Positions 23,101 through 36,453 of a stretch of 51,157 bases of DNA are shown here, piece after piece (position 1 is the first letter of the stretch; every line of letters begins with the position of its first letter). The translations under genes and the position numbers were made by a program. Origin of the DNA: Tetrahymena elliotti 4EA (lineage: Eukaryota; Ciliophora; Oligohymenophorea; Hymenostomatida; Tetrahymenidae); the NCBI GenBank assembly GCA_000231825.2, contig JH720309.1:1290575-1341731 (forward strand). Reading direction: 5' to 3'. Under the pieces are notes generated by a model that had not been told where the DNA came from, did not search any database, and saw nothing but the letters and a program-made list of their open reading frames with translations.

Positions 23101-25033
23101 TAAATAAATATATTTTTAGATTTGAAATAATAGAACTATAAATTAATATCAAACAGTTTAACTTACATCTATACAAGTAATTAAAGAAATCGCTTAATTT
23201 CTGCAAAGTATAACAAATAAAATCAACTATAAAATCAGCCTAAATTTTCTACTCAACCTATCTGAATTCAATAAAAATTGCTTATTCATTTTGCATTGAA
23301 AACAAACTTTTAAATATTCACTTTGCAAATGATTTACTGATTTGAATATTTCATTTGATTATTCAATTTTTTGTTCATATGACATCATAATTCTTTTATT
23401 TACACTTAATTCTTATATATCAAAATATCTCTGACGTTTTTCAAACATTTCTAATTTATATCAATCAAGTATTAATTAATCTAGCTATCCTATAATGAAT
23501 TAATTAAATAATGAATTGGAATTTCTCTTTAATTAATCTATGTAAATCAAGGTTAGGGATTTATACTAACAAAAAAGTATGCTTTGAAATTTTCAGTTTA
23601 CACAAGCTCATTAAATCTTACCTATGGCTAGGAAGGATTCAAGTATTTTTTTTATGGAATATTTAATAAGAAGAAAGATAAATAATAAATATTGAATTAT
23701 GTATTACTAAAGCACTAATACTTAACCAGTTTAATTATATATTGTAGATATCCCATCAGCTTTTACAGTCATACACATCATGATTAGCCTCATTTTTATA
23801 TTTATTTATTAAAATTTTAGGTTATTCATTTGGTTCTAAAATACTCAAAATTAATTTACATTCAAGTAATTAAAACCTATTTTTTCTGAAACACTTACTT
23901 AAACTTCTAACTTACCTAAACATTTTATTATATTTAGTGTTTGTTTACATACATATTCAATCGAATGTAATGAAACATTAGCTAAATATTGGCCTATTTA
24001 ATTTTATCTGATTGCAAATTTTGTGAAATCTTTTGAAATATATTAATAAATTGGAATAAATATTAACAAATGTAAAGATAAAATAATTCGTGAATGATGA
24101 AAATGCATAGAATTTTAGTTTTTTTTAAAAAAAATAAGAAAGTGTTGTGAATACTTTGTTCAAATTTATTCATGTTTTAAACAAAAATATTAAATAAAGA
24201 ATATGAGTTTTAGACAAGTTAATTCTTATCTAAAGAGAAATATTTGATAAGATTTAACGTGAAAAAACGAAAAATAGTTATCATAGATATTTGTTACACC
24301 AAATCAGTAGCGAATCTTGTTAATTTTAGCTTGTAAATAATTATTTTCTTGAATTTTTAAAAGTTAGAAATTGACAAATTATCAATCAATCAATCAATCA
24401 AACTGAAGATTAAAATAAATAACCTTTTAGCTAGTATTTCTAATTTGCATTTTAGCTCTTCTAGTTATAGACATAAGTTAATAAATAATTTTGTTTTACT
24501 ATTTAAAGTATCTGATGAAATTGTTTGTTTTTTACACATTCACTGTCTAAGTTTTAAAGCTATTTACATATTTTATATTTAAATATATTTCAAATGCAAT
24601 TTACTTGATATTTATCTGTCAGATTTGTATGTGATTACACATTTTTAATGCTATCACCTGTTTATTTAATTAATTAATTTATATCTAGGAGTAAATTTAC
24701 CACTGCGCTGGTGAATATTAAAATTATATTTTAATAAGATGCATTTTACTGAACAAGATTATTTAAATGGAGAGCACTTGTTTTAAATTTTAAAACTGAG
24801 GAAATTTAACCAAGAAGATTCCTTCTTTAATTGGTATTTAACTAAATTTTGATGCTAAACAAATCATTTATCTAAATAATAAATAATAAAAATAAATAAT
24901 TCTTAATTATTCATTTTCTATTAAAAACCTAGTAAATAAACTTAATCAAATTCTTCTACTCAGTCTATCTATCGATAAAACAAACATACAAAGAAAGAAT
25001 AACTTGAAGAAATACAAATAGCACTATAGAATA
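20128..25033. other. Gene-poor region
   Basis: About 4.9 kb of very AT-rich DNA between the gap and the first of three tandem paralogues. I looked for frames free of TGA with coding-like composition on both strands and saw none I could defend. It has simple AATC and TTTG microsatellites and the short tandem repeat at 21886-21990. Confidence 0.5.
21886..21990. repeat. Imperfect tandem repeat, about 45-50-bp unit
   Basis: Three copies of a unit centred on TTGATAAATTTTACTTT followed by a C/T-rich spacer ending ATGCT. The third copy is degenerate. Confidence 0.65.
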
Positions 25034-26389
25034 ATGAGCAATTTTTATAATGAATCCATTTACCTGAATTAATCGATATTTATTCCCTCCTTAACTTCTT
25101 CATCGTCTTCTTCTTAATCTTCATCTTAGGATTTACAGAGTACAGGGTCTTTTGATAATTATTTCTAAAAGTAAAATTGTGCAGATAAAGTGAAAAAAAT
25201 AAAGAAGAATCAACAAAAAAAGGATAAAAAAAGCATTTTGGGAAGTACTTCTACAACATGCAATGGAGATAATTTTTATGGAAATGAAGAAGAATATATT
25301 AGGAAGTTATAGAAAAATGAGGAAGAAAACAACAACTATTAATTGATGTGCCAAAAACCACAAACTCAGCTAAGATAATGTATGATTAAGGATCCTGTGA
25401 TTCCTCACAAATACTTGATTATTCCCAATATAGTCATTGATTTTGATTAGATTAAATAAGGAAATTATGTTTAAGACTAGAATACATTGCGTTTGTACAG
25501 ATAAACAGCTTGTGTCAATTATTTGAAAAATCTTGATATGATTGAAATGGAAATAGGTATTAACAGTGATTCTATTAAAGATTTTTCTTTTATTTGCAAT
25601 ATGCTCGACAGTCTTGGAGATTAAAAAGCTCATTCTCTTGCTCAAGCTTTACGTCATTATGACTCTATTATAAATTAATGTTAACAAGAAAAGATAAAAA
25701 AGTCATACAAATAAGAACCAAGCGGCACTAATTCATTTAATTTCTCTAACAACAACTAAGAAGAAGAGTGGACTTTTGAAAAAAGCAGACAAAAGGCTTA
25801 TAAAATAATATAAAATATAATGATCAACAATCCTCAAGGCTACAAATATATGTATTTCAGAATACTTAGAGGATCAAAAGACACCTGTGAGTAGTTTAGT
25901 CAGATTAACTCTAGAGAATATCTTCAGTTTTTACTTGGAACTAATAATATCTAACAAATTATTTAAATTATTTTAAGACATGGAATGCTCAGTAAAAAAA
26001 CCAGTGTTGATACCTTTTAATGCTTACATTTAAGTGGAGAGCAATATATATATGATGCATATAATTCTTAAAAAGACAGTCTGAGTGATAATTATGATTT
26101 AAGCCTAGAAAACACAACTATAAATGACTGTACATATTCTATGGACATTTCCTTCACTAAGCTCTAACTCAGCAGCTACAAAGACAAGTTCAATGATTAT
26201 TTGCTCATCATTTCACCCAAAAAATATGACAATAATTTTATGCTTGGAATATTACTCAAAAGATTAGAAGAACAAAAGTAAGCCCAATAAATGCTTCAAT
26301 AAAATTTTATGGATATCCAGTACCAAGCCCAGTCTGAAGTTTTTGTAGAAAAATTCTACTAAGACAAAATTAACAACAATCATTCTTGA
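25034..26389 (+). CDS. Tandem paralogue 1 of an unrecognised family (451 residues)
   Basis: Single exon, ATG at 25034 to TGA at 26387, with many in-frame TAA/TAG read as Gln. The N-terminus is Ser/Gln/Lys-rich and probably disordered. The conserved core begins near residue 115 (HKYLIIPNIVIDFD) and includes FSFICNMLDSLGD, EEEWTFEKSRQKAYKI, YFRILRGSKD, LSSYKDKFNDYLLII and AQSEVFVEKFYQ. All of these blocks recur in order in the two following genes. No transmembrane segment or catalytic motif that I recognise. It differs from its siblings in lacking the RGD triplet at the core start and in a longer N-terminus. Same strand and order as its paralogues, so likely a tandem duplication. Confidence 0.85.
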
Positions 26390-28598
26390 TCAAACCAACA
26401 ACAAAAAAACAAATAAATAAATAAATAACAAATACGTACATCTATTATCTATGTAACAAACTATATAATAAACAAATAAAGATTGACAGACAATTAATTT
26501 GGATAAACAAATATTGCCAAATAAAAATGAATAACAGACATAATCAATTATAATTAAATAAACTAATATCTCTGAATCCTTAAACTTATATTCAAATTTA
26601 TATTAATTTAAATTTAAAAACTACAATTTTAATCATATTCATGCATATACAAACTATTTCTTTAGTTTCTTTTAGTAATTTTTCTATTAATATTAATTAC
26701 CTCTCTATCTATTTTTTCATTTTAAACTAAAATTTAAATAAAAATTCATCCAAAAAATCTTCTTACATAATTCATTCTTTCAAAATTATTTTAACTTTGA
26801 CTTGATTTTCTTTACTGATTATTGAATTAATCTTTCATTCTTACTTTTAAGATCTAAAAAAGCTAATTTTTTATGACAAATCCCAAAACAATCATATAAT
26901 TTTTTGTTTAACCAAAAGTATCTTTTAGTGATTACTTATACCAAAAAATCCTTTGTATTTTGAGATAAAATAATATTCAAAGAACAGTTTAATGATTACT
27001 ATTCTCCAATTACTTTAATGAAATAATTCTATTTAAAATAAAAAATGTTTTTTTATTAATTCTTCATAAAAATTAAATGATTAAAAAAACTTTAATTTTA
27101 TTTTTTAAACAAACTGAAATACCATGTTTTCTATTTATTTATTTATTTAAATATTTTTAAACTCCATACTTTATTTTATATCAGAAAGGTCTTCTTCTTT
27201 CATATTTCTTAAAGTAATATTTTAATTTTATTTTTTTAAATTACTCCACTAATTAAAAAGGGATTTTTAGGAATTGGTTATTTTATAACTGATAATTATT
27301 ATTAGTAAGATCTTATTTTCAAGAAACAAAAATTTTTTATCAATAGAAATATAGTTAAGGGTAGCTTTTATATTTTAGAAGTCAATTATTTAATTACAAA
27401 AGAGAAAAAAGACAAATTCTACAGAAGCATTTTTAAATAATTTTTTTCTGATAACTAATTTTTTTAGCTAAAATAAATGATCAAATACCTTATTGTTTTG
27501 CCATACACAACTAATTTTTAAAAGGAAATTAAAAAAAACAAGAAAATCATTTGATAAGCTGAAAATAATAAATCACTAACTAGTCAGTCTCCTTGTATTT
27601 TTTACTTTTTTATGAGAGAATTTACGCTAATCACCATATGAAAAAAACCTTTTCTGTATTGCTTCTTTTTAATCATTTCTTAAAAAATAAAATTTGAAAT
27701 GAAGGTTTCTTAATAACATTTAAAAATTGGAATTAGAAAAGAAGATATTTGAAAATAGAAGTTTTCGATTCAAATAATTTAAGTAGAAAAACAATAGTAA
27801 TAAATATTAATATGAAAATAAATAGAATATTTGTTAAAATTTTACATTTTTGATGTAATTTTTATTGAATTTAATGTTTTATGTACCAAGAATTTGATTC
27901 CAAAGAATAATTTGCTTCTTTAATTGTAATATTGATTAAATAATAAGCAGTAGAACCCCCAGATTACTGAGAACAAATTACTAAATTTATTAAAAAATAT
28001 TAAAACTGATTAAATCAATGAAATTAGATCAGCCAAATCTATCTTCTTCTATTTTATCTATGAGATCAACTTATTAATTTTTCATTAATAAAATATAATC
28101 AACTTCTAAAAAACTTTATTTTTAAAAAATTAGTAAAAGAACATATATTTCATCAACATAAATTAAATTCAAAAAATAACTCATTATTGAGTTTTTTTAG
28201 GAGAAAAGAAACTTAAAAATAGGTTTTTATTTGATTTGTTGATTTAATATAAATTGAGAGAAATAATCAATCATATATTAAGGATTTACATATTTTGCTT
28301 ACTCCTATAAGCGATATTTTTGATTCTTTTCCTAGATAGAATAAATAGTATTGAATAGATAAAAAGAATATAAGTCATGAATAAATAAATAGATTCATTT
28401 TAAGGAATAAGATTTTTGATGATATGTACATTTATTTACTAAATAATATTGATTCTATTAATTATTTTTTTAGTATTTATTTCTAATCACAAAATTTCTT
28501 TTAATCTTTTAATTACTAAAAAAAAACAATTTTTGATTCAGTTGAGATTAAAAATCAACACTTAATTAAAAAAAATAAGCTTTAAGTAAATTAATTAT
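26390..28598. other. Spacer between paralogues 1 and 2
   Basis: 2.2 kb of AT-rich DNA with ATAA/CAAA microsatellites just after the first stop. No gene seen on either strand, and no obvious decayed fourth copy. Confidence 0.5.
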
Positions 28599-29816
28599 AT
28601 GAGCGACTTCAACAAATAATTCTATCTGTAAGATGAGGAGGAGATTGAATATTAAGAAAATGAAGAAAAATATTAATAAAATGTAGAAAAAAGATTAAAT
28701 GAGAATAAGCAAATTCAAAACAAGAAAAGAACCTACAAAACTAAATTAAACAAAAGAGCTTTGGAGCTGCAATAGAAGTAGCGTAATGTCTAAAGAGCTA
28801 AATAGATTATAGCAACTTTGTGCAAAGTACCTTCAGAAGAATACAAATATTTTATTAGAGGAGATTTGTTAATAGATTTTCAATTTTTAACTGATAAAGT
28901 TTCAAATAAAAATCCATTTTTTAGCTTGAATGACTACAAGCCTGCAAAGGAAGTATTATTCAATAAAACAGATAATTATTATGAGATTCATTTTGATTAA
29001 GGACAAGAGTAGATATAAAATTTTAATTTCATTATAGAAATGCTAAATAGTCTTGGAAACAGTTAAATTCACTAGCTTGCAATAGTCCTATAAAATTACA
29101 TGAATACCCTATCAATGTTAGATTAATTTAGAGATAATAAATCAATTTCTTAGTTATTAGATAATGATATTATATTATAAGAAGATAATACCTATTTAAA
29201 TTGGACCTTTGATGATAGTTTATTAAAAGCTAATTCAATTCTTAAAGAAAAACTTTAAGATCCAGACAACTTTTTTTATATAATTAGCAAAGGACGTAAA
29301 GATTACTCAGAATTAATTGTTTATGGAATCAATAATACAACTCTGAAGATGATTTTAGGTAATATAGACCATGAATCCACAGCTAAAATCTTGTTAAAAA
29401 ATGGTATGATTATTATGAGTAGAGATTTTACAGATGTTCTTCAATTCAAAATATTTGAAACTATGTCGAATTTAAGCTAAAGTTAAGAACCTGAAAAAAT
29501 GACCTACCAACGTTAAGTGGCAAATATCACAATCAATAACCTTAAACTTGACATTAATTTCACTTATGAAAGATATAAATTAAGTAACTACAAAGATAAA
29601 TTTAATGATAGCATCATATTTGCCAAAATAAACAGCTAGGAAAGACAAAATCTTATGAATTAATTATTTATATAAAAACTTATTTCTGATACAAGCATTT
29701 CAGAAGAAAAACTACTACTCTCAGATATAACCTACTAAGCTTAAAGTGAGTATTTTATGGAAAAGTTCTATCATCCAAATAAACAAAATTAAAATATAGC
29801 TGAAAGCATGAGTTGA
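28599..29816 (+). CDS. Tandem paralogue 2 of the unrecognised family (405 residues)
   Basis: Single exon, ATG at 28599 to TGA at 29814. The N-terminal 70 residues are charged and Gln-rich, with coiled-coil-like character. The family core starts at YKYFIRGDLLIDFQ and continues with FNFIIEMLNSLGNSQIHQLA, LNWTFDDSLLKANSIL, YIISKGRKDY, LGNIDHESTAKILLKNGMII, YKLSNYKDKFNDSIIF and SEYFMEKFYHP. The order and spacing of the blocks match its neighbours. It is the shortest copy. Nothing in it suggests an enzyme active site to me; a protein-interaction or structural fold is one possibility but is inference. Confidence 0.85.
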
Positions 29817-30849
29817 TTGATTGATTTACAAGTACAAACTAAATAACTTAAAAATAAATTATTAATTCCAATAAAATCTTTATTTAAAAAATAAGGAAAA
29901 TTTAAATAAATAATCTCATCTTCGTCGCTTATAATTAATCAATCAATAAATCTAATTACTGCTCAAATAATTTTTAATATATCACTATTTATACAATTAT
30001 ATTATTAGTTACTATAATTTTTTTTGTTTTTAGCTTATTAAAATATAAAAAAATAAAAATGAAAATCTATTTAAAATTTTTTATCTATTTTTGAGTAATA
30101 TTGGAATTTCGGTCTGCTTTCGGATCGAGGAATTACGGTAATATTCTTTCACATGTTGTGTATGCTTTTATTAAATATTTTTAAAAAAATTGCTTGTTAC
30201 CATATTTGAGAATTACTCATTTAGTTAGTTTATTTTTGAATAAAGTCAATAGTTTTTAGATGTTAAAAAATTATTTTAAATTAATTTTTGGCTAAATAAA
30301 TTCTTTTTTATTTGATTTTTAATTTCTAACTCACTTCTAATGGATCTTTTAGTATCAAAATGTGATTTTAAACATTAAAAAATGACTTTGTTGATTAAAT
30401 TTTTATTAAATTAAAAAATATTTGAATAAATAAGAAGACTACTTAATAAAATAAAAAGTTTAAGTATGAGACACATTTTAATAGATAATCTTTAGAAACA
30501 TTTTGAGTTTCTATGAAAAAATGTTTGCAAGTGAGTAAGTAAATTAAATATTTTAAATATGGAAAGATTAGGATTTATTAATTCACATATTTAAATTAAA
30601 GTATAGAAAAGTAGCCTTAAAAGTAAAATTAAATGATAGAAAAGAAATAGAAGAATTGAAGTAGCAATATTATGGATTAGTTTTTAACAAAAGGATTGAG
30701 AAGAGAAAATAATAAATATAGATGTAACAAATGCTGCTTTAATAATTGATCTTAGATTTTTTGTTTGGTTTTAATTAATCTTTTTGGATAAATCAAAATT
30801 TAATTTATCATTATTGTTAAGGAATAATCAAATTGTGTTTTTGGATCAC
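29817..30849. other. Spacer between paralogues 2 and 3
   Basis: 1 kb of AT-rich DNA. A locally GC-richer patch at about 30100-30145 contains GAGGAATTACGG (30127-30138), the same 12-mer as at 13206-13217. No gene seen. Confidence 0.5.
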
Positions 30850-32088
30850 ATGTATATGAGTTAAAATGATAATTTAAGATTGGTTGCTAATAATCAGAGA
30901 GCTAGTAATTTGATCATAGATTCAAAGAGGATCAAGAAGAGTAGCAAAAATAAAGGATTGAAGCTTGTAAAAAAGGTTTTTGAATTTTTACTCCCAAAGA
31001 CAATAGATAATCATCATAAATATTTGATTAGAGGAGACATTATTATTGATGTTGATAAAATTAAGATGAATAACTTACAAACTTGGAGTTGTTTAGATTA
31101 AAAAGACTACTTGCCTACTAGATCGGTCAAGTATATAAAAGAGAATAAGTTTTATTAGATTGAATTTGGAAGAGTTGAAAAACCTATCAGAGATTTTACT
31201 TTTATTATTGATATGCTTAATAGTCTAGGAGACGCAAGAATTCATTATTTAGCTTAAATGCTTCAAGAGTATAAAAATGTTTATGATTTAATTGACTAAA
31301 TTCTTGTCAATAATAGAGCTCTTTCCTACAATAATTAAGAAGCTCAGTAGGCAAATCAATCTAATATTTGTTCATTATACAGACCTGAATATGAAGGAGA
31401 GTGGACCTATGAACAAAGTTTATAAAAGGCTTCTTACATCTTAAAAAATAGAATTAAAGAAAAAAAGTTTTTTTTCTATTCAATTCTGAAAGGCAATTAT
31501 GATCAATACGAAGTAGCTATTCATGGAGTCTGCGAGCAGGCTTTTAAGCTCATATTTGGAAACTTAAATAATGCTGAAATAACTAAAATTTTGTTAGAAA
31601 ATGGATTTGTTATTATTAATAGAAGCATACTAGAACAAATTATGAATAGAACATAAGCAAATAGAAATCATTTAAGTGGTATTTAATAAAATATTGAATA
31701 TTCAACATTCAGAAAGGATATTACTTCATACTCAATCAACAACTACTTATTTAAGGTCAGTCTCAATTTAGAAAGGTACAAATTGAGTAACTATAAAGAC
31801 AGATTCAATGATTATTTAGTCATCGGAGAAGTCAACGATGATTAAATCCTTAATCTTGCAAATCAACTATTTGTTTAAAAAGTATTTCTAGATAATGGTA
31901 CTGATGAAACTGAAATACTAACTAACATAGGATATTCAGCTTCTAGCGAATACTTTGTTGATAAATTTTACCCTCCAGAAGAAGAGCTAAGTAAACAAGA
32001 AAGAATAAAAATGATGAAATAAATGGAGCAAACAGAAAATACAAAAAATAAAAAGTAGTGTGGATACAGAGTTCTAAATACACAATGA
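30850..32088 (+). CDS. Tandem paralogue 3 of the unrecognised family (412 residues)
   Basis: Single exon, ATG at 30850 (a second in-frame ATG at 30856) to TGA at 32086. The basic N-terminus is followed by the family core: HKYLIRGDIIIDVDKIK, FTFIIDMLNSLGDARIHYLA, EGEWTYEQSLQKASYIL, YSILKGNYDQYEVAIHG, LIFGNLNNAEITKILLENGF, LERYKLSNYKDRFNDYLVIG and SSEYFVDKFYPPEEE. By eye, copies 2 and 3 are closer to each other than to copy 1 in the RGD-containing block, while copies 1 and 3 share the W-T-(F/Y)-E block and FNDYL. The C-terminus is Lys/Gln-rich. Confidence 0.85.
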
Positions 32089-32141
32089 AAAATATAATCA
32101 AAATAAATATAAAAAAATATGATAAATTAGTAAATGAAATC

Positions 32142-32143
32142 AA

Positions 32144-32198
<55 letters not shown>

Positions 32199-32199
32199 A
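32142..32199. repeat. (AATA)n microsatellite
   Basis: About 14 uninterrupted AATA units shortly after the stop of the third tandem paralogue. Confidence 0.95.
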
Positions 32200-33627
32200 A
32201 GCAAGCTATAAATATAATTAATAATTAACAAAACATCAAACTAACAAAACAAATGATACTATCTTTTCATTAAAATTAATATATTATACAATTTAATCAT
32301 TTTGCATAAACACCCAATTAATGTCTTTATTTTAATTTAGTAATTACTTAATAAAGTCGATTCCTTATCACAATAAACATTATCATTCTTCAAAACTTAT
32401 ATCAATTTATATATATTTGCAAGAAAAGAGAAACTTGTAAACTTGTAAATCATAAATGCTCGTTAGAGGATAATCTTAGATAATATTGAGATGATTTAGT
32501 TTTTTAGTCTATTCATTGAAGATAATTAAAACTGAATATGAAGAAAGCTTTTTGGTTAATTGCCAAAAATATGAAAATCAATCTAGTTTAATAAATTAAT
32601 CATAAAAATTTAATTAATTTTCATAAAAATATCTAATTAATTATTATAAAGGCTAATTGTCAGTCAATTGATAAATCAAAAAATTAAATGATCGACAAAT
32701 GAATGAAAGATAGTAATTAATTTTTATCAGAAAATCATCAAACAATTTATTTCAAATAAAACTTTTAAATTTTAGCTAGGTAATCTATTATCTATATTGT
32801 TTATTATTGTTTTGTTTGTCTTTTTTCTTTTCTTATTTATTTATATATATATTTTTTTTATTTTAATTAATTTAATTTTTATCTTTATTGATCTAATCTT
32901 ATTTTTTAATTTTATTTATTTATCTGTTTTTTTCTTGTTTTTCTTGTTATGTTTGTGCTTATATTAAAAATCATTCTGACTAAAATTGTTTTCAAATAAA
33001 AATGAATCGCTAAGAGAATTTCATATCAATTTCTTATTTTTTGTATCTAAATTATTAAATATTCATTTGAATAAGTAAGACTAAGAGAGAATTTTATCTG
33101 TATTAGATAGATATGGTTTTTATGATTTGTTTTTTTTTAGATTTTACATGATCTATTACTTATTTGATTTTCACAATATAAGTAATATAGTGGAACGTTT
33201 AAAGGCTGCAATAAAAATAATGAATGAAATTTCGGTTTAAAAAACTTAAATATTCCTGGCTTCATCAATCCATTATTCGGTAATAAAAAACTTGTTTCAT
33301 GATTTTTAAGCAGTCTTTATCTTCCTTATTTATTTTTACTTTTAATATTTTCCTAATTAATAATTAATTATAAATTTCAAAAAGTTTTTTTCCACTATTA
33401 ATTAATTTCCAAAATCAATATTAACATTTTTATCTTCTTTTTCCCCTTTTCCCCAAATTAAAAAAATTATTTTGATTTAATAGAGTAAAGATATACTTAA
33501 TACATAATATTATTGAATCTTTCAAGGCAATACACTATAAAATAAATAAAAGCTTATCTTGACATTATTTAATCTTATTGAATTACAAGATTAAAAAATA
33601 TAGATTAATAATTAATTAATTAATCAA
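32200..33627. other. Intergenic region between convergent genes
   Basis: About 1.4 kb of AT-rich DNA between the third paralogue (plus) and the mitochondrial TPR gene (minus). No coding frame was found; only A- and T-rich microsatellites. Confidence 0.5.
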
Positions 33628-34667
33628 TCAGTTTGAGTTACTTTCTTCCATTCTTTTAATACTTTCCATAGCATCAATAAAATATTCTTAAGCTTTTTCT
33701 GTTTGATTGAGTTCTATATATAATTCACCCAAATTATGCTTTGAAGCGATAATATGAGGATGATCTGCAGGAAGCAATTCTTCTCTAGTTTTTAAAGATT
33801 TCAAATACATTTCTTCTGATTTGTTATATTTTCCTGCTTTCTTAAAAGTCAAACCCAAACTATTTTAACAAGTAGCTGTTAAAGTGTTAACTTCACCATA
33901 TCTTTCAATTAAAATATTTAATGCTTTTTCCAAAACAACTATGCTATCATCATATTTCTTTAACTCCCTAAGACAAGCTAATTTATTTTAAATAAACATA
34001 AAAAAATTATTACAAAATCAAACAAAATATTGAATTTAAATTTACCTGCCATTTAGGACATGCAAAGAGCTATTTCACCTTTATCAACATCGCCCTATTA
34101 GTCTTTGTAAGCAAGAACTTCTTCAAATAAATAAAGAGACTTATCATACATTTTTTATTATTTATATAAATTTGCAAGGTTTTAAATGACAACTAAAGTT
34201 GAAGGATGGTCTCTGCCAAACATATTTGAATATCCTTCAAGTACTTTTTCATATAAAGCTTAAGCTGATTCTAAATCGCCTGTAATTTTGAAAACCAAAG
34301 CTAAGTTATTAATTGCTGAGAATGTAGCAGGATGATTGACTCCATAGTGCTTTTTGACTTTATCAACATATTAAAGAGAGTTTTCTAAAGCTTTTTGGAA
34401 TCTACCTAAATCAATATCTTATTGGATAGATTTGCGTAAATTATTCATAGTAGATAACTCTTCTTATGGAATTGATGGTTCATATTAAATAGTAGTTTGA
34501 CTACTCTTAGATTTCTCCATCTCTTCCTTCAAAAACTCAAATGCTGATTTATATTTATCCTAACTGCTTGCAAAAAACACTCGCTAAGTTTGTGAAAGCT
34601 AAGTTACATTTTTGTGGATTAATAATTTTGAAGATCCCCTTAAAATTCTACTTACTAAACTATTCAT
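33628..34667 (-). CDS. Mitochondrial TPR protein, kinesin-light-chain-type repeats (TTC19-like)
   Basis: Two exons (34667-34046 and 33977-33628) separated by a 68-bp GTAAAT..TTAG intron give 323 residues with consistent phase. The first 35 residues are rich in Arg, Lys, Ser and hydrophobic residues with no acidic residue (MNSLVSRILRGSSKLL), a likely mitochondrial presequence with a possible cleavage near RVFFASS. From about residue 80, at least four KLC-type TPRs follow: GVNHPATFSAINNLALVFK, GRDHPSTLVVIQNLANLY, LTATCQNSLGLTF and PADHPHIIASKHNLGELY. This HP-x-(T/H)-x4-N-N/L-A/G pattern is found in kinesin light chain and in TTC19, a mitochondrial complex III assembly factor. The presequence plus length favour a TTC19-like protein, but KLC-type TPRs are common, so orthology is not proven. 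Confidence 0.75.
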
Positions 34668-36453
34668 TTCCTTTTACTCAATAAAAATAAAATGCAAAAA
34701 TAAATCTTAACAATTAATCAATTTAAGAAAATTCCAAAGATTAGTTTTTTAACCCAGAAAGATTCACTTAAATCAACGAAATTCAACTTTAAAAATATCT
34801 TAGAATAATAGAAATAATTTTTAAATCCTAAAAAAGAAATCATTTCTTTTTTAATAAAGATTGCTTCGATTTCAAAGCTTCTTGTCAATTCAATCCTACT
34901 GATTCAGTTCCTTTGTAATTATTTTTTGCTTTATGTGATCTATTTTAAAATAGTAGAAGAAATTATTAATTTTCTCATTTTAAATTTTATTTGTGAAATG
35001 TTTAAAAATAAAGTCAAAGAAAGACAAACATGATTCATCAGTTAATATCAAAAAAGTCATTAAATATATAAACTAGCAAAAATGAAGTAATAAATAAGCT
35101 TGTTTATTGAATTTATACTTTAATTATTCTACTTCAATAAGCTCTTACAAGTAATTTTACAAATTAAGAATCTATTATTATGATAATTATATTATCCATC
35201 CATTTTTTAATGAGGGTCTAAAATGAAAAATTTTGAAACTAGTTATATATGGGCTATCTTAAAATAATTTTTACTTTAAATAAAATGAATTACGTTAATC
35301 AAAAATTTGAAGATAGTAACATTTTAATGTGAGAAATTTTGCCATTTGTTATGCAAATAATTGAAAATTTAAAAAGTGTTTATTAATTTCCAAATCAAGT
35401 TTTCTCTTAAATACTACTAGATTAAAATGTATAGCTAAAATAATAAAATTAGTTATGATAGCATCATTTTTTAAAAAGACTGAAAAATTTAATTTAATAT
35501 ATTGGTGGGTGATTGAATTTTAATTTTTGATTTTTCTTAACTTATTTTGATTGATTTATATTTTTATTTCCCAACAAACTATAAAATGTCAAATTTGGTT
35601 AATTAAAAACATCTATTATTTTCATATATTTTCAATTTTTAACTTTGAAATAGGGACTCTTTCCTTATTATTTTAATACTCTACCACTCTAATAAAGTAG
35701 AGTGATAGAAAAAATTTTATTTAATTAATTAGTAATTCCGTCACTAATAATTGAAATCAAAATTTTACTTCATTAAGTTATTATTTTTCTTTTAGACAAT
35801 AGATGAGAAATATGTTACTGCTTTAATAATTAGTAATTGAGTAAATTTAAATTTATTTATTTCAATAAAAACCAGTAAATTTTTGTCAGAAAATGTATGC
35901 ACTTGTTCAGAGTGACATCATTAAAAAATAAATCATTTTTGCAGTATTGAGCAAATTTTGTTAATCATTAAATAATATTGATAAAAAAGAAAGAAAGTTG
36001 ATACTTTGTAATTTAGGTTCTCAAATAGGCTCTAATAACAAATATAAATATTCTAATAATAAAAATTAAAAAATGATGAGAAATAGAAAACTTTCCTTAA
36101 ATTTCGTGCTTAATTTAATCTAAAAATAGAAAAAAGTACATTTAAATGTTTTACGTTTGAATCTTTATTAAAACTAAGATAACTAAAATGAGTTAAGCTT
36201 TTATTTTTAATAATCTTCTGTTTTTTTAAAAATAGTAAATAAATCACTTCCTCTATTCTTTTGTGTTTTTCTTTAACTTTTTTATTTGAATAAGCAAAAA
36301 CTTGTCAAATAAAGAATAGTTGATTAGTGTTTTTTATCCTGTTGAAGTTATTTTAAAAATAAGCATTAAGACTAGCAAAGAATTGATAGTATAAAATAAA
36401 TAATCACAACTCAAACAAAAAAAAAACAAAAAAGTAAAAAATAAAACTAAAAA
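34668..36453. other. Intergenic region containing a duplicated segment
   Basis: About 1.8 kb between the divergent TPR gene and the large plus-strand gene. The part 34985-35480 is a copy of the sequence at 44075-44545. No coding frame seen. Confidence 0.55.
34985..35480 (+). repeat. Dispersed direct repeat, copy A
   Basis: Shares with 44075-44545, in the same orientation, several near-identical stretches in the same order. These include TATTATCCATCCATTTTTTA, GCAAAAATGAAGTAATAAAT and CTATCTTAAAATAATTT. The copies are diverged by substitutions and small indels. No coding capacity is apparent. Confidence 0.75.

Noticed and set aside
25145..25185. Tiny intron between a GTAAAA and a GCAG in the first tandem paralogue
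   Set aside because: It would be about 13 bp, far too short, and the frame is open straight through.
25370..25645. 91-residue minus-strand ORF
   Set aside because: Antisense to the first tandem paralogue.
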